This document shows, piece by piece, positions 30,990 to 37,868 of a DNA stretch of 40,233 nt. Position 1 is the stretch's first letter; every line of letters starts with the position of its first letter. Source of the DNA: a virus; the IMG/VR virus record IMGVR_UViG_3300010400_000033, positions 1 through 40,233 of that record, one strand, 5' to 3'. The notes below the pieces were generated by a model that was not told the origin of the DNA, ran no database searches, and was given only the letters and a program-made list of their open reading frames with translations. Both the position numbers and the translations under genes were made by a program.

Positions 30990-31036
30990 ATAAAATAGAT
31001 AGAAAGAGAAGTGACAACTCCCACAAGGGGCTTCTC
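30990..31036 (-). terminator. Hairpin at the end of the leftward RNA block
   Basis: GAGAAG (31006-31011) and CTTCTC (31031-31036) with an inner CCC/GGG pair form a hairpin on the leftward transcript, followed by TTTCTATCTATTTTAT. A plausible weak terminator after the small hydrophobic gene. Confidence 0.45.
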
Positions 31037-31075
31037 GGAAAAACTATGCTATTGCATGGCTTGACTTCCGAAGGC

Positions 31076-31189
31076 TCAGTCCGAGCCGCAAAATATTCCT
31101 GCCGCAAAAACCAAAACAACTTGATGAATAAAAATCCCAAAAACCAGAACTCCTACAGCCAACAATATTTTCAAGATTCCTAACAGCAT
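31076..31189 (-). CDS. Small hydrophobic membrane protein (37 aa)
   Basis: A 37-residue ORF, hydrophobic throughout (LLGILKILLAVGVLVFGIFI then VVLVFAAGIFCG). The ATG follows a strong pyrimidine tract (TTTTTCTTTCTCCCT), the start signal of this genome. Too short for a family assignment; possible membrane toxin-like or envelope factor. Confidence 0.5.
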   Translation of the reverse strand: MLLGILKILLAVGVLVFGIFIHQVVLVFAAGIFCGSD

Positions 31190-31211
31190 AGGGAGAAAGA
31201 AAAATCAAAGC

Positions 31212-31412
31212 GTATTACTCAAGGCAGGGATTTGGATGTGGAGGTCTCGCTCGTGACTCATAGTTTTTCACCTTCTTGTCACCCTGCATGGGGCAATATA
31301 CTTTAATGCCTCTGCGTATCAGTTTTACGAAGCATTTACGGCTTTGAGATACGCGCCCCGATTGCCACCTTACCGCGACTAGCGTCTACCTATTCCGCCA
31401 CTTGAGTAATAC
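31212..31412 (-). ncRNA. tRNA-Leu-like structured element with long insertion
   Basis: A perfect 12-bp inverted repeat (31212-31223 / 31401-31412) closes the element like an acceptor stem. After the minus-strand 5' arm comes TGGCGGAATAGGTAGACGC, a standard type II (Leu/Ser) tRNA D-arm with the GG and TAGACGC signature. The 3' end has a T-loop-like CCAAATCC next to the acceptor. The 120 bases between hold further inverted repeats (GCGTATC/GATACGC, GGCAAT/ATTGCC). No standard anticodon arm is found, so it is not a normal tRNA. Confidence 0.35.
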
Positions 31413-31568
31413 TCACTGACTTCTAACGGTGGTGTTAAACATCTTTTTAATGAATTTGTAAATCGGTGCGTACCAAGGGAGTTTTTTCCACACCTTGCCC
31501 CGAAAAACAAAATATTCTATTCCATGCGCATCCTTGACTTTGCCATTTTTAATCCATTGATTTGCCAT
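31413..31568 (-). CDS. Hypothetical small basic protein (51 aa)
   Basis: ATG at 31568 follows a U/C tract (TTCTTTTTCTCTCAGG). Very basic and aromatic (NGKVKDAHGIEYFVFRGKVWKK), likely nucleic-acid binding. It lies between two structured segments, with its TGA immediately next to the tRNA-like element. Family unknown. Confidence 0.5.
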   Translation of the reverse strand: MANQWIKNGKVKDAHGIEYFVFRGKVWKKLPWYAPIYKFIKKMFNTTVRSQ

Positions 31569-31590
31569 TCCTGAGAGAAAAAGAATTGAT

Positions 31591-31671
31591 GGTGGGAGCT
31601 AACACTAGCTAGAGTCAAAGTGCCGAAGCATCCTTGTCGCCTTATTCAGTATATTCGGGCAGACTCCCACC
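31591..31671 (-). ncRNA. tRNA-like structured segment B
   Basis: Closed by the 8-bp perfect repeat GGTGGGAG/CTCCCACC, with a type II-like D-arm (GCC...GGC) and a very stable hairpin with a UUCG tetraloop (TGCTTCGGCA) where the anticodon arm should be. No recognisable T-arm. The segment also includes a 24-codon ATG frame. Nature uncertain; it may be a remnant of a tRNA. Confidence 0.28.
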
Positions 31672-31679
31672 TGACACAT

Positions 31680-31729
31680 AACTACTAATTACTAGCGAAT
31701 TTCAAAAAATTAGTAGTTTATTAGTAGTT
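31680..31729. repeat. Three AACTACTAAT-type repeats
   Basis: AACTACTAATT (31680-31690) pairs with AATTAGTAGTT (31708-31718), and ATTAGTAGTT recurs at 31720-31729. The 11-bp inverted repeat forms an AT-rich hairpin just downstream of the tRNA-like element C; it may end its transcript or be a protein site. Confidence 0.45.
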
Positions 31730-31822
31730 GGATCAGAGAGCCAGGATTCGATACCTGGATGCTAGATTCGTAATACGCATTCTAGCTCGTGTCTCGTTAG
31801 CGGCTACTTTCGCCACTCTCCG
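31730..31822 (-). tRNA. tRNA-like cloverleaf remnant (possible Leu/Ser/Arg-type)
   Basis: Minus strand: acceptor CGGAGAG pairs with CTCTCTG (31816-31822 / 31734-31740), U8 is present, the D-stem is GCG/CGC, and the T-arm CCAGG...CCTGG lies exactly next to the 3' acceptor strand, as in a tRNA, with encoded (A)TCCA. The T-loop has one extra base (TATCGAAT). The middle has a 6-bp stem GCTAGA/TCTAGC around 14 bases containing TTACGAA, not a normal 7-base anticodon loop. Degenerate or unusual; not called a functional tRNA with confidence. Confidence 0.35.
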
Positions 31823-31930
31823 ATAGATGGTAAAGAACTCACGGCTGCGTACGTTTTCCAGACTCCTTGTGCACAGGGCCGGAATGGAGCTAATGCAGAG
31901 TTACTTGGCTTCACTCAACGAACGCATGCG
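31823..31930. other. Short intergenic tail upstream of tRNA-like segments
   Basis: Contains a further weak inverted repeat (AACTC/GAGTT, 31836-31840 / 31898-31902) and a CTGCGT/ATGCAG pair inside it, resembling a fourth structured unit. No gene seen; the long open frame on the minus strand has no normal start. Confidence 0.25.
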
Positions 31931-32119
31931 TCAATCCTCTACAGTGATGGAAAAGAACCTAAACTGATTACCAATGCAGTCCTTCAGCTTCTCTGGTTTT
32001 TGAGGTGCGGGGGCAATTTTTACTCTTGATTGTTCTTGCACATAGCACCCATCACACAATGATCCATGTTCCCAACCTTCTACCTTCTGAGAGCCACATT
32101 TTTGGCAGATTTGACTCAT
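31931..32119 (-). CDS. Zinc-ribbon protein (62 aa)
   Basis: N-terminal QICQKCGSQKVEGWEHGSLC then DGC: Cys at positions 5, 8, 22 and 25 for one zinc site, followed by a basic, Pro-rich stretch and an aromatic end. Its start overlaps the upstream stop (ATGA, 32116-32119). Function unknown. Confidence 0.55.
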   Translation of the reverse strand: MSQICQKCGSQKVEGWEHGSLCDGCYVQEQSRVKIAPAPQKPEKLKDCIGNQFRFFSITVED

Positions 32120-32457
32120 TCTTGAATTGAGATAGGATCAGCACCAACTCCTTTTTCATGATCTACCACTCGATTTCTGATGTCTGAATTCTCCTCTTTT
32201 TCTCCTAAATTGTCAATACTATCGCGCTTTTTCAGGATAATTACATATTCAATTTTTTGTGGTACAAATTCGTTGATACTACCGATTTCAATTCTTGAAT
32301 TCTGAACCTCAATATGATCTTCTACGAATTCATATTTTCCGATCTTATCATTTTGTCTTAGGTCTTTCCAGCAGAGTTCTATTCTTTTCGCATCAATCTC
32401 ATACCAACTGGTACTGCGGAGTTCTAAGCCGTCAGGGAGTTCTTTAATGTGAACCAT
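32116..32457 (-). CDS. Hypothetical protein (113 aa)
   Basis: Start at the ATG at 32457, 14 bases inside the end of the upstream gene. Beta-rich (LELRSTSWYEIDAKRIELC) with an acidic C-terminus. Family not recognised. Confidence 0.45.
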   Translation of the reverse strand: MVHIKELPDGLELRSTSWYEIDAKRIELCWKDLRQNDKIGKYEFVEDHIEVQNSRIEIGSINEFVPQKIEYVIILKKRDSIDNLGEKEENSDIRNRVVDHEKGVGADPISIQE

Positions 32458-32707
32458 TTTCTTCTGAAGAAATTTCAGCAAAAACTCCTTGAATAATTCC
32501 TTCAATTATATGAAAACTATCCAGCCTTCCTACATAATGTTTGAGCCTATGAATTGCTAATTTTTTAAATTCTCTTACTGCCTCAAGACGCTGGGATTTT
32601 ATGAATTTTTCTAGCCCTCTTTTATGCTTCGGTAAACAAATTTCATAAAGTCCGAGATCCTCAAAAAGCTTCTCCCATTTGGCCGTATTTTCTTCATTGT
32701 GAGGCAT
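32444..32707 (-). CDS. Hypothetical protein (87 aa)
   Basis: Helical, charged (EAVREFKKLAIHRLKHYVG) with an acidic tail. Lies 3 bases after the larger upstream gene and overlaps the downstream gene. Family not recognised. Confidence 0.45.
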   Translation of the reverse strand: MPHNEENTAKWEKLFEDLGLYEICLPKHKRGLEKFIKSQRLEAVREFKKLAIHRLKHYVGRLDSFHIIEGIIQGVFAEISSEENGSH

Positions 32708-32710
32708 GGA

Positions 32711-33340
32711 TTAGGAAATAAGATTTCGTTTGACTGGTTCTGCAATAGCAGAATTTATAATCACCCTATCAACCCCGTTTTCCTCTAAGACTTCATCAAT
32801 CGCCGTAGCAATTAATCCAATTTTCCTCTTATGGCAGGATTCCTGAGCCTCGAGGATTCTTGAAACTACTCCAATCAAAACAGAGCAGTCTATTCCAAGT
32901 TCTTTCGTTCCTGCATTCAAAAATTTGTTTTGCCAAGGCTCCTCTCTCCAGTCTTCCGATTTGCTCGGGACATCTTTGTCCATAGCATCCTTCTCATCCC
33001 CTCCTTCACTCTCTTTGAGGGCTTCAGGAACAGGAAGTCTATTGAAAATTTCTGGAAGGCGAACAGTGCAAAGATAGTTCAAATCGGAATCTATTCGGTT
33101 AATATCCTCTGGGTCTTTTCTCAAATTTCGTATTCCTCCAATGGCTAAATTTACATCTATAAGTTCTTGCCTGATATTCTGATATGGCTCCAGAGCTTCT
33201 TGGAGAATTTCGCGGACATCATCAATAGAAAGCCATATACCGCCATTTAAAGGAGAATTATCACGAAAATCTTTATGGGAGAAAATTACTTTACCTCTCT
33301 CTTTCAGCTTGGCTTCGATTTTGGGAGGAAGTTTATTCAT
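32711..33340 (-). CDS. Hypothetical protein (209 aa)
   Basis: A 209-residue protein, helical, with a Cys-containing C-terminal part (ELGIDCSVLIGVVSRILEAQESC). Its start overlaps the stop of the upstream 59-residue gene. No motif for known enzymes seen. It is the largest of this block of unknowns and may be a core member of it. Confidence 0.5.
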   Translation of the reverse strand: MNKLPPKIEAKLKERGKVIFSHKDFRDNSPLNGGIWLSIDDVREILQEALEPYQNIRQELIDVNLAIGGIRNLRKDPEDINRIDSDLNYLCTVRLPEIFNRLPVPEALKESEGGDEKDAMDKDVPSKSEDWREEPWQNKFLNAGTKELGIDCSVLIGVVSRILEAQESCHKRKIGLIATAIDEVLEENGVDRVIINSAIAEPVKRNLIS

Positions 33341-33516
33341 TTTGGAATTCTAAGAGAAAAAATTTCGCCGTTAATATCAACACACTCCCAATCCTGAAAA
33401 TTTCCCCATTCGTGAATTCTTGAAATCGTATATTCTTTGCCATTATTATCTTGAATTTTATCTCCCACCTTTTTCTCTTCAGGAGAGAGAGCCGATGGGG
33501 AAGATGGGGTTTTCAT
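33337..33516 (-). CDS. Small beta-type protein (59 aa)
   Basis: A 59-residue ORF with a Pro/Ser-rich start and a beta-barrel-like core (VGDKIQDNNGKEYTISRIHE, DINGEIFSLRIP). ATGA overlaps on both sides (33337-33340 and 33513-33516) support it. Resembles small SH3-like folds in general shape only. Confidence 0.5.
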   Translation of the reverse strand: MKTPSSPSALSPEEKKVGDKIQDNNGKEYTISRIHEWGNFQDWECVDINGEIFSLRIPK

Positions 33517-33689
33517 TTATACAAATTAAAATCTTTTCTGCGGTAAAGTCTTTCAACTGGCTTCTGCATTTTTTCAATAAATTCTTTAGCTCTACAATGT
33601 CTACAAATCGGAAGTGTCAATTTTACTCCCTTGCCTACAACTATGCTTCCTCCACACTTCCCACATTTATCAAAATCAATTTCATTCAT
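33513..33689 (-). CDS. Zinc-ribbon micro-protein (58 aa)
   Basis: Cys pairs KCGKCGGS and PICRHC form a zinc ribbon, then a basic helical tail (RLYRRKDF). It overlaps the downstream gene by ATGA. Function unknown. Confidence 0.5.
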   Translation of the reverse strand: MNEIDFDKCGKCGGSIVVGKGVKLTLPICRHCRAKEFIEKMQKPVERLYRRKDFNLYK

Positions 33690-33692
33690 ATC

Positions 33693-33995
33693 TCAAGAAT
33701 AACAAAGTTTTAAAAGTCTGATGCGCTCGGTACGATCAGGAATTTCATCAAATTCAATAATCTTTTTAATAAATTGAATAATTCGGTCGTGATCTTTTCG
33801 TCCCACTCTTTCACAAATCTGAAAACTTCCATAAATTTCTTCAAAAGGTTCTTCCCACCATTCCTCTTCCGGTTCATTGGGCGCTCCGAATTTTTCGGTT
33901 AGAATCTTCCGAATATCCATATCTTTTCCTCCTGAATTTTTAAATTCATAGATTTCATTTGCTATCTCCTCGATCTGTTCTTTAGAAAGTTTCAT
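33693..33995 (-). CDS. Hypothetical acidic protein (100 aa)
   Basis: Acidic and helical with a Trp-rich patch (PEEEWWEEPFEEIYG), the sort of surface that mimics DNA or binds a partner, but this is inference. Its start overlaps the upstream stop (ATGA at 33992-33995). Confidence 0.5.
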   Translation of the reverse strand: MKLSKEQIEEIANEIYEFKNSGGKDMDIRKILTEKFGAPNEPEEEWWEEPFEEIYGSFQICERVGRKDHDRIIQFIKKIIEFDEIPDRTERIRLLKLCYS

Positions 33996-34195
33996 AGTTT
34001 TTCTAAAAGAGATAAAAGGTCTTGGTCTTCAATGGAATTCAATACTCTCCCTAATCTGTAAGATTTTGTAAGCACGGACATAAAATCAAATCTTAGGTGC
34101 TTTCTTTTTACATCTTGCTTAACCGCTTTCCACCCTGCTTTCATTATCGCTTCTCCTATTCTCATCTTGCCAGGGATTTCAAGAGTGATTTTCAC
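33992..34195 (-). CDS. Hypothetical basic protein (67 aa)
   Basis: Begins with a beta strand (MKITLEIPGKM) then basic helices (AVKQDVKRKHLRFDF). ATGA overlaps at both ends with neighbours. Family not recognised. Confidence 0.5.
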   Translation of the reverse strand: MKITLEIPGKMRIGEAIMKAGWKAVKQDVKRKHLRFDFMSVLTKSYRLGRVLNSIEDQDLLSLLEKL

Positions 34196-34479
34196 GCGTC
34201 AAGAGTAATATGAACAAAATGCGCTCTTTCTGCACAAGGATTCCTAGACGGTTTTCCTAAGAGCATTTCTGAATCAGTTCTTATAAACCATCCATTTGCG
34301 GTGCCGCTTGGATTTTTTTGTTCTGCGAATCTTCTTACCTCTTCATCAGTCCAAGTTTCAGGTACACAGACCTGCATATCCAAAGCCCCTGTTCTAGTAA
34401 CTTCTGCAAAGGGGACTTGATAATCAATTTCCCCATCTCGCCTATGATCCTTTCGTTGAAATAGTTGTTGAAGATTCAT
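34192..34479 (-). CDS. Conserved-looking phage protein of unknown function (95 aa)
   Basis: Has a well-folded pattern (VPETWTDEEVRRFAEQ then GTANGWFIRTDSE and ERAHFVHITLDA) of a kind I have met in phage genomes without a known role. Last gene before the accessory cassette; the promoter region 34480-34589 is shared with the transposase. Confidence 0.55.
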   Translation of the reverse strand: MNLQQLFQRKDHRRDGEIDYQVPFAEVTRTGALDMQVCVPETWTDEEVRRFAEQKNPSGTANGWFIRTDSEMLLGKPSRNPCAERAHFVHITLDA

Positions 34480-34524
34480 AAATTATTTCAGATAAAGGTC
34501 TTTCACGAATTCGCTTTAAATTTT

Positions 34525-34582
34525 AGGTAATTATCCCTTGACATCACGTAATAGGTTTGATAGAGTGAGGCTGTAATTACCT
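34525..34582 (+). promoter_or_regulatory. Transposase promoter flanked by a 9-bp inverted repeat
   Basis: TTGACA (34538-34543) and TAGAGT (34561-34566) are 17 bases apart. The 9-bp arms AGGTAATTA (34525-34533) and TAATTACCT (34574-34582) bracket the promoter and could be a repressor operator or the left end of the element. No matching right end was found near 35441-35490. Confidence 0.6.
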
Positions 34583-34589
34583 TTTCTCT

Positions 34590-35441
34590 ATGAAGTACAC
34601 AATAAAAAGTTTCAGAAATGAGTTTCCAAACGATGATGTCTGTTTGGATTATATCTTTCAAAAGAAATTCGGGAAAGAACATACCTGCCCCAAGTGCGGG
34701 AAGAAGGGTTTTTATCGGATCAAAACTCGCAAGGTCTATTCCTGCTCTTGGTGCGCGTATCAGCTTTCGCCGACTGCTAATACAATCTTTCATAAGAGTC
34801 CTACGCCGCTCACGACTTGGTTTGAGGCGATGTACTGGCTTTCTCAAGCCAAGAACGGTATTTCTGCTTTGGAGCTTTCCCGAACTATCGGAGTCACCTA
34901 CAAATGCGCGTATAGAATTCATCACCAGTTGAGAAAAGTGATGGAGCAGGGTAGATCGTTTTTAGAAGATACTGTAGAAGCTGATGAAACGTATATCGGT
35001 GGAAAAGGAGGACACAACAAGAGGGGGCGCGGAGCGGAGAACAAAACGCCCGTCTTTGGCATGGTGCAGAGAAAAGCTCAAGTGATCGCCAAAGCAGTTA
35101 AGAATGTTAAATCTTCTACAGTCATGCCGATAATGAAAGCCAGTATAAAAATAGGAACGAACTTAATGACTGACGAATACAGAATTTATAATCCATGTGA
35201 AAGATATGGGTTCCGGCATCAGAGAGTAGACCACGGCAGAAAAGAGTATGTACGTGGAAACGTGCATACCAATACAATCGAAGGCTTTTGGAGTCAGCTA
35301 AAACGGTCTATTCACGGGACTTATCATTCCGTTTCCCCGAAGTACTTGCAGGCTTATTTGGACGAGTTTGCTTTCCGTTATAACTTGCGGTCTTCGTCCG
35401 TTCCTTTATTTGAGGTTTTGATGGCGCGGGTGCTTCAATAG
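34590..35441 (+). mobile_element. tnp: IS1595-type transposase (283 aa)
   Basis: N-terminal zinc finger (C33/C36 and C52/C55), a helix-turn-helix region (GISALELSRTIGVTYKCAY, residues 90-108), then the IS1595 DDE core with D132 (ADETYIGGK), D195 (TDEYRIY) and E231 in HTNTIEGFWSQLK. Length (283) and motif spacing fit this family. The gene reads rightward against the flanking leftward genes. No terminal inverted repeats matching the family were found, so the element is either degenerate or a domesticated transposase. A 57-codon frame overlaps its 3' end on the other strand. Confidence 0.9.
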
Positions 35442-35481
35442 CTCCATTCAAAAGATCGTAGAAACGTTTTCGGTCATTCAT
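35308..35481 (-). CDS. Antisense ORF over the transposase 3' end (57 aa)
   Basis: ATG at 35481, 40 bases outside the transposase gene, reads 57 codons into it on the opposite strand (MNDRKRFYDLLNGAI...). The end is basic and Ser/Thr/Gly-rich. Most of it is the mirror reading of a conserved transposase segment, so the frame may be forced by that. The first 13 codons lie outside the gene and read like a genuine start. Low confidence as a real protein. Confidence 0.3.
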   Translation of the reverse strand: MNDRKRFYDLLNGAIEAPAPSKPQIKERTKTASYNGKQTRPNKPASTSGKRNDKSRE

Positions 35482-35488
35482 AAGAATA

Positions 35489-36433
35489 CTATACTCGTTT
35501 CACATTGGAAAATCCATCACGCGTTTTCCTGAATTCTTCAAGCCAAGATTCGACAGATTCCTCAAAGCAAGTTTTCACTTTAGGAACTTCAAGTAAATCT
35601 AAGATTTTCCAAGCTGGCACTACGCCGTTAAAAAATGTGTTTTGCCAATCTTCATTACAAAGAAATCCCCAGTTAACTCCTAAAAGCCCATAAAATGTTT
35701 TAGGAGTTTCCTCTTTTAAATAGGCCAAATTTGTAGCAAGAGTCCTATAAACCATAACAGGAGAGCCAGAAAATCCCTCTTTTGATTTCATCTCTACAAC
35801 AAAACTTTCTTGATCTTTTCCAATATCTTCATTCCAAATTGGTACAGGCATCATGCTTATCGTCCCGAAACGGGCAGCAGGTTCATTCTTTTCCCTTCCT
35901 TGATACGCCATGAATCTTCCGATCATAAAAATTTCTTCTCCAAGGCCAAGCTCGTATTCCACTACTTTTTCTTTTGTAATGAAATCCTCTTGCTGAATAT
36001 AAGACGTATCACAATCAATGCTAGTTTTTTTAAGGGGAATTATTGCCAAATCATCTCCTTCAGGGTGTACAACCCAATCTGTATGTTCATAAGGAATAGG
36101 CTCTATACCACCACCTAAACGGTTTACCCGAGCGGTAGCATGTCCTTGTTTTTTAACTACGTGGCGATTAGAAACCAGAAAAAGTATGTGCGCAGTATGA
36201 ACCTCTCCACCATTTTCCAGAGTATAAAAGTAAGGCTTTCCTATTATAAAAGCAGTGCCTCCATAAGGAGAATGTTCTTGGGCATGCTCTGTAGAAGGGT
36301 ATAAATAAGCAATTGTTTTTGAAAAAGAATCAGGAAGTTTCGGCATGCTTAAGTTTTCTAAAGAATTTGGTATATTTAAGCATGCTCCTGCTTTATCAGT
36401 AAATGCCCCGACAGTAATGATATTCTTAATCAT
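35489..36433 (-). CDS. Trypsin-like serine protease (314 aa)
   Basis: Catalytic triad by motif: His91 (SNRHVV), Asp127/128 (GDDLAII), Ser222 (GFSGSP). The chymotrypsin fold covers residues 55-235, and the C-terminal 80 residues are helical (KILDLLEVPKVK). No signal peptide or membrane span, so it acts in the cytoplasm. It follows an HTH gene and overlaps it by 8 bases, so they form one transcription unit. Trypsin-like proteases of this kind occur as cargo on mobile elements and in defence or anti-defence loci; the substrate is unknown. An alternative start at the ATG 29 codons later (36346) is possible. Confidence 0.75.
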   Translation of the reverse strand: MIKNIITVGAFTDKAGACLNIPNSLENLSMPKLPDSFSKTIAYLYPSTEHAQEHSPYGGTAFIIGKPYFYTLENGGEVHTAHILFLVSNRHVVKKQGHATARVNRLGGGIEPIPYEHTDWVVHPEGDDLAIIPLKKTSIDCDTSYIQQEDFITKEKVVEYELGLGEEIFMIGRFMAYQGREKNEPAARFGTISMMPVPIWNEDIGKDQESFVVEMKSKEGFSGSPVMVYRTLATNLAYLKEETPKTFYGLLGVNWGFLCNEDWQNTFFNGVVPAWKILDLLEVPKVKTCFEESVESWLEEFRKTRDGFSNVKRV

Positions 36434-36638
36434 TACGTGAGGTCAAGGGATAGATACCAAATTTTAAATCTCCTTCCTCGTACATTTGCCGTAAAAACCC
36501 TGCTAAATGAATTCGTACCGATTCATGCGCAATTCCTAAAATCTCTCCCATTTCCCGATATGATTTCTTTCTCTGCATCCATAACTTGATAGCTTCTCTG
36601 TCTTCTGCCGTGAGATCATATATTGTCCGTCTTTTCAT
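36426..36638 (-). CDS. Helix-turn-helix protein (70 aa)
   Basis: The region DREAIKLWMQRKKSYREMGEILGI, followed by AHESVRIHLAGF, is a clear HTH of the sigma-70 region-4/resolvase type. The ATG lies 7 bases after the -10 of a TTGACA promoter, so the mRNA is essentially leaderless. It is the first gene of a two-gene unit with the protease and probably controls its own promoter. Confidence 0.65.
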   Translation of the reverse strand: MKRRTIYDLTAEDREAIKLWMQRKKSYREMGEILGIAHESVRIHLAGFLRQMYEEGDLKFGIYPLTSRND

Positions 36639-36644
36639 GTTCTA

Positions 36645-36673
36645 AGTGTATCAAATGAATTAAATATTGTCAA
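36645..36673 (-). promoter_or_regulatory. Promoter of the HTH-protease unit
   Basis: TTGACA (36668-36673) and TACACT (36645-36650) are 17 bases apart. The ATG begins 7 bases after the -10, giving a near-leaderless mRNA. It shares TTGACA-N12-TTTGATAnAnT with the transposase promoter at 34538. Confidence 0.7.
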
Positions 36674-36692
36674 CACCTTCTCTCTTGCCAAA

Positions 36693-36908
36693 TCAGCACA
36701 GATGTTTCATTTCACGAAAGTATTCTTTGATCTCTTTGACCACATCGGTAAACTTTGAATTTCTGGCGACCGTATCCAAATAATCGTTGTTTATTCCTGG
36801 GCTCATGGCTAAGTGAAGATCCCGAAGATTCTTATTCTTAATTCGCCCACTGGTTTTCCAGGTATGAATAAGCTCAAAAGCCTTTTCCTTAAGTTCTTGT
36901 GGTATCAT
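36693..36908 (-). CDS. Hypothetical protein (71 aa)
   Basis: ATG at 36908 overlaps the stop of the VRR-NUC gene (ATGA). Helical (ELKEKAFELIHTWKTSG, TDVVKEIKEYF). The last gene of the leftward replication operon before the accessory cassette. Function unknown. Confidence 0.5.
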   Translation of the reverse strand: MIPQELKEKAFELIHTWKTSGRIKNKNLRDLHLAMSPGINNDYLDTVARNSKFTDVVKEIKEYFREMKHLC

Positions 36909-37270
36909 AGAATATTGTCCTTCTCTAAAAACCATTCCAAATCATTCAAATTGTCCACCACACAAGCCAACCCTCCGTACCTATCTACCTTTTCTAGAAA
37001 TGCTTTTTGATCTGGTGTAAGACGTTCTACGGCTGGTTTCTTATCCAGTTTCTTAACTTCTACTGCGAGGAACTTCCCGTCTTTGAGTTGGCCGATAATA
37101 TCCGAACAGCCCTTGAAGCCATACCGTGTGAATCCGTAATGCGGAGCCCCCTCGTCATCATGATAGGTACTTTTAAATGCTCCGGTATTCATCCGTTCAC
37201 ACCATGCCACCTTGCGGTGCATTTTCAAGAACCTTATACAGTTGTTCAATACCTCACTTTCGGGCGTCAT
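36905..37270 (-). CDS. VRR-NUC domain nuclease (121 aa)
   Basis: PD-(D/E)XK-type VRR-NUC: SEVLNNCIRFLKMH at the N-terminus, then GCSDIIGQLKDGKFLAVEVKK (D and E-x-K catalytic residues) and LTPDQKAFLEKVDRYGGLA. Stand-alone VRR-NUC proteins cut branched DNA (Holliday-junction-like) in phage recombination and packaging. Located between HNH and hypothetical genes of the replication operon. Confidence 0.85.
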   Translation of the reverse strand: MTPESEVLNNCIRFLKMHRKVAWCERMNTGAFKSTYHDDEGAPHYGFTRYGFKGCSDIIGQLKDGKFLAVEVKKLDKKPAVERLTPDQKAFLEKVDRYGGLACVVDNLNDLEWFLEKDNIL

Positions 37271-37526
37271 GCTTTTTCAGGAAAAGAAGATGGATCTGCT
37301 TGGCGTACTTCGGACTAATGCGGTGGGATTCACAAGCTTCATGGCAGCGGCGACAGAGTGCCACCAAGTTTTCAATGTAATCTTTCGTCTTACTCGACCC
37401 CATCCTTCTTGGGTCGATGTGATGAATATCTACAGCTTTATTGCCACACATTTCACAGCAAATCCAGGTATCCTCATGGGCAGCGTATCCAAAATGCCGA
37501 AGGTAGATGGTCGTATGTTTCTTCAT
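37254..37526 (-). CDS. HNH endonuclease (90 aa)
   Basis: Single HNH domain with CEMCG..HHIDPRRMG..NLVALCRRCHE: zinc Cys pairs and the catalytic His-His/Asn/His. Small phage HNH proteins often act with the large terminase to cut packaging DNA. Overlaps the VRR-NUC gene by 17 bases. Confidence 0.85.
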   Translation of the reverse strand: MKKHTTIYLRHFGYAAHEDTWICCEMCGNKAVDIHHIDPRRMGSSKTKDYIENLVALCRRCHEACESHRISPKYAKQIHLLFLKKHDARK

Positions 37527-37599
37527 GGAATGGTCAAAAATGGTGTTTATCTTCGATTTGCGAGGCGTTTTTATTTTTTATGATGCGCAGTTCATTCCG

Positions 37600-37683
37600 T
37601 TATATTTTTTTACACCTGAGGCACTTTAAATCGTTTTCTTTGTACTTATGGCCGAAGAGGGTACAGATTTGTTTCTTGGTCAT
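37600..37683 (-). CDS. Micro zinc-ribbon protein (27 aa)
   Basis: ICTLFGHKYKENDLKCLRC gives CxxxxGHxY..CxxC, the core of the tiny DUF1660-type phage proteins. Its start overlaps the upstream stop (37680-37683, ATGA). Function unknown. Confidence 0.5.
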   Translation of the reverse strand: MTKKQICTLFGHKYKENDLKCLRCKKI

Positions 37684-37868
37684 GATTTTTGAGGCCCAAT
37701 GGTTATTTCTGGAAATTTTGTCTCAAAACATTTTATTTTCCCTCCATGAAGCTGGCTAAGAAGATCAACCACCATATTTTCTTCTGAATTTTGCAATATA
37801 ACTTGGTGAACATCACCAGTATTTGTTTCTACTAAAATTACGATTTTTTTAGCTAAAGACTTCTTCAT
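37680..37868 (-). CDS. Hypothetical protein (62 aa)
   Basis: Mixed alpha/beta (KKIVILVETNTGDVHQVILQ, ENMVVDLLSQLHGG). ATGA overlaps the downstream gene and its start follows the end of the 32-residue ORF by ATGA. No family recognised. Confidence 0.45.
   Translation of the reverse strand: MKKSLAKKIVILVETNTGDVHQVILQNSEENMVVDLLSQLHGGKIKCFETKFPEITIGPQKS

Noticed and set aside
31212-31412. Group I intron inserted in a tRNA-Leu gene
   Set aside because: The Leu-type D-arm invited this, but the interval of about 120 extra bases is too short for a group I core and the conserved P/Q/R/S elements are absent.
31730-31822. A normal functional tRNA
   Set aside because: The T-arm and acceptor fit, but the anticodon loop is 14 bases and the spacing before the anticodon arm is wrong, so only a remnant or unusual RNA is claimed.
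34480-35490. Terminal inverted repeats of a complete IS1595 element
   Set aside because: The AGGTAATTA/TAATTACCT pair lies entirely on the left side around the promoter; no matching right end is found, so it is treated as an operator.
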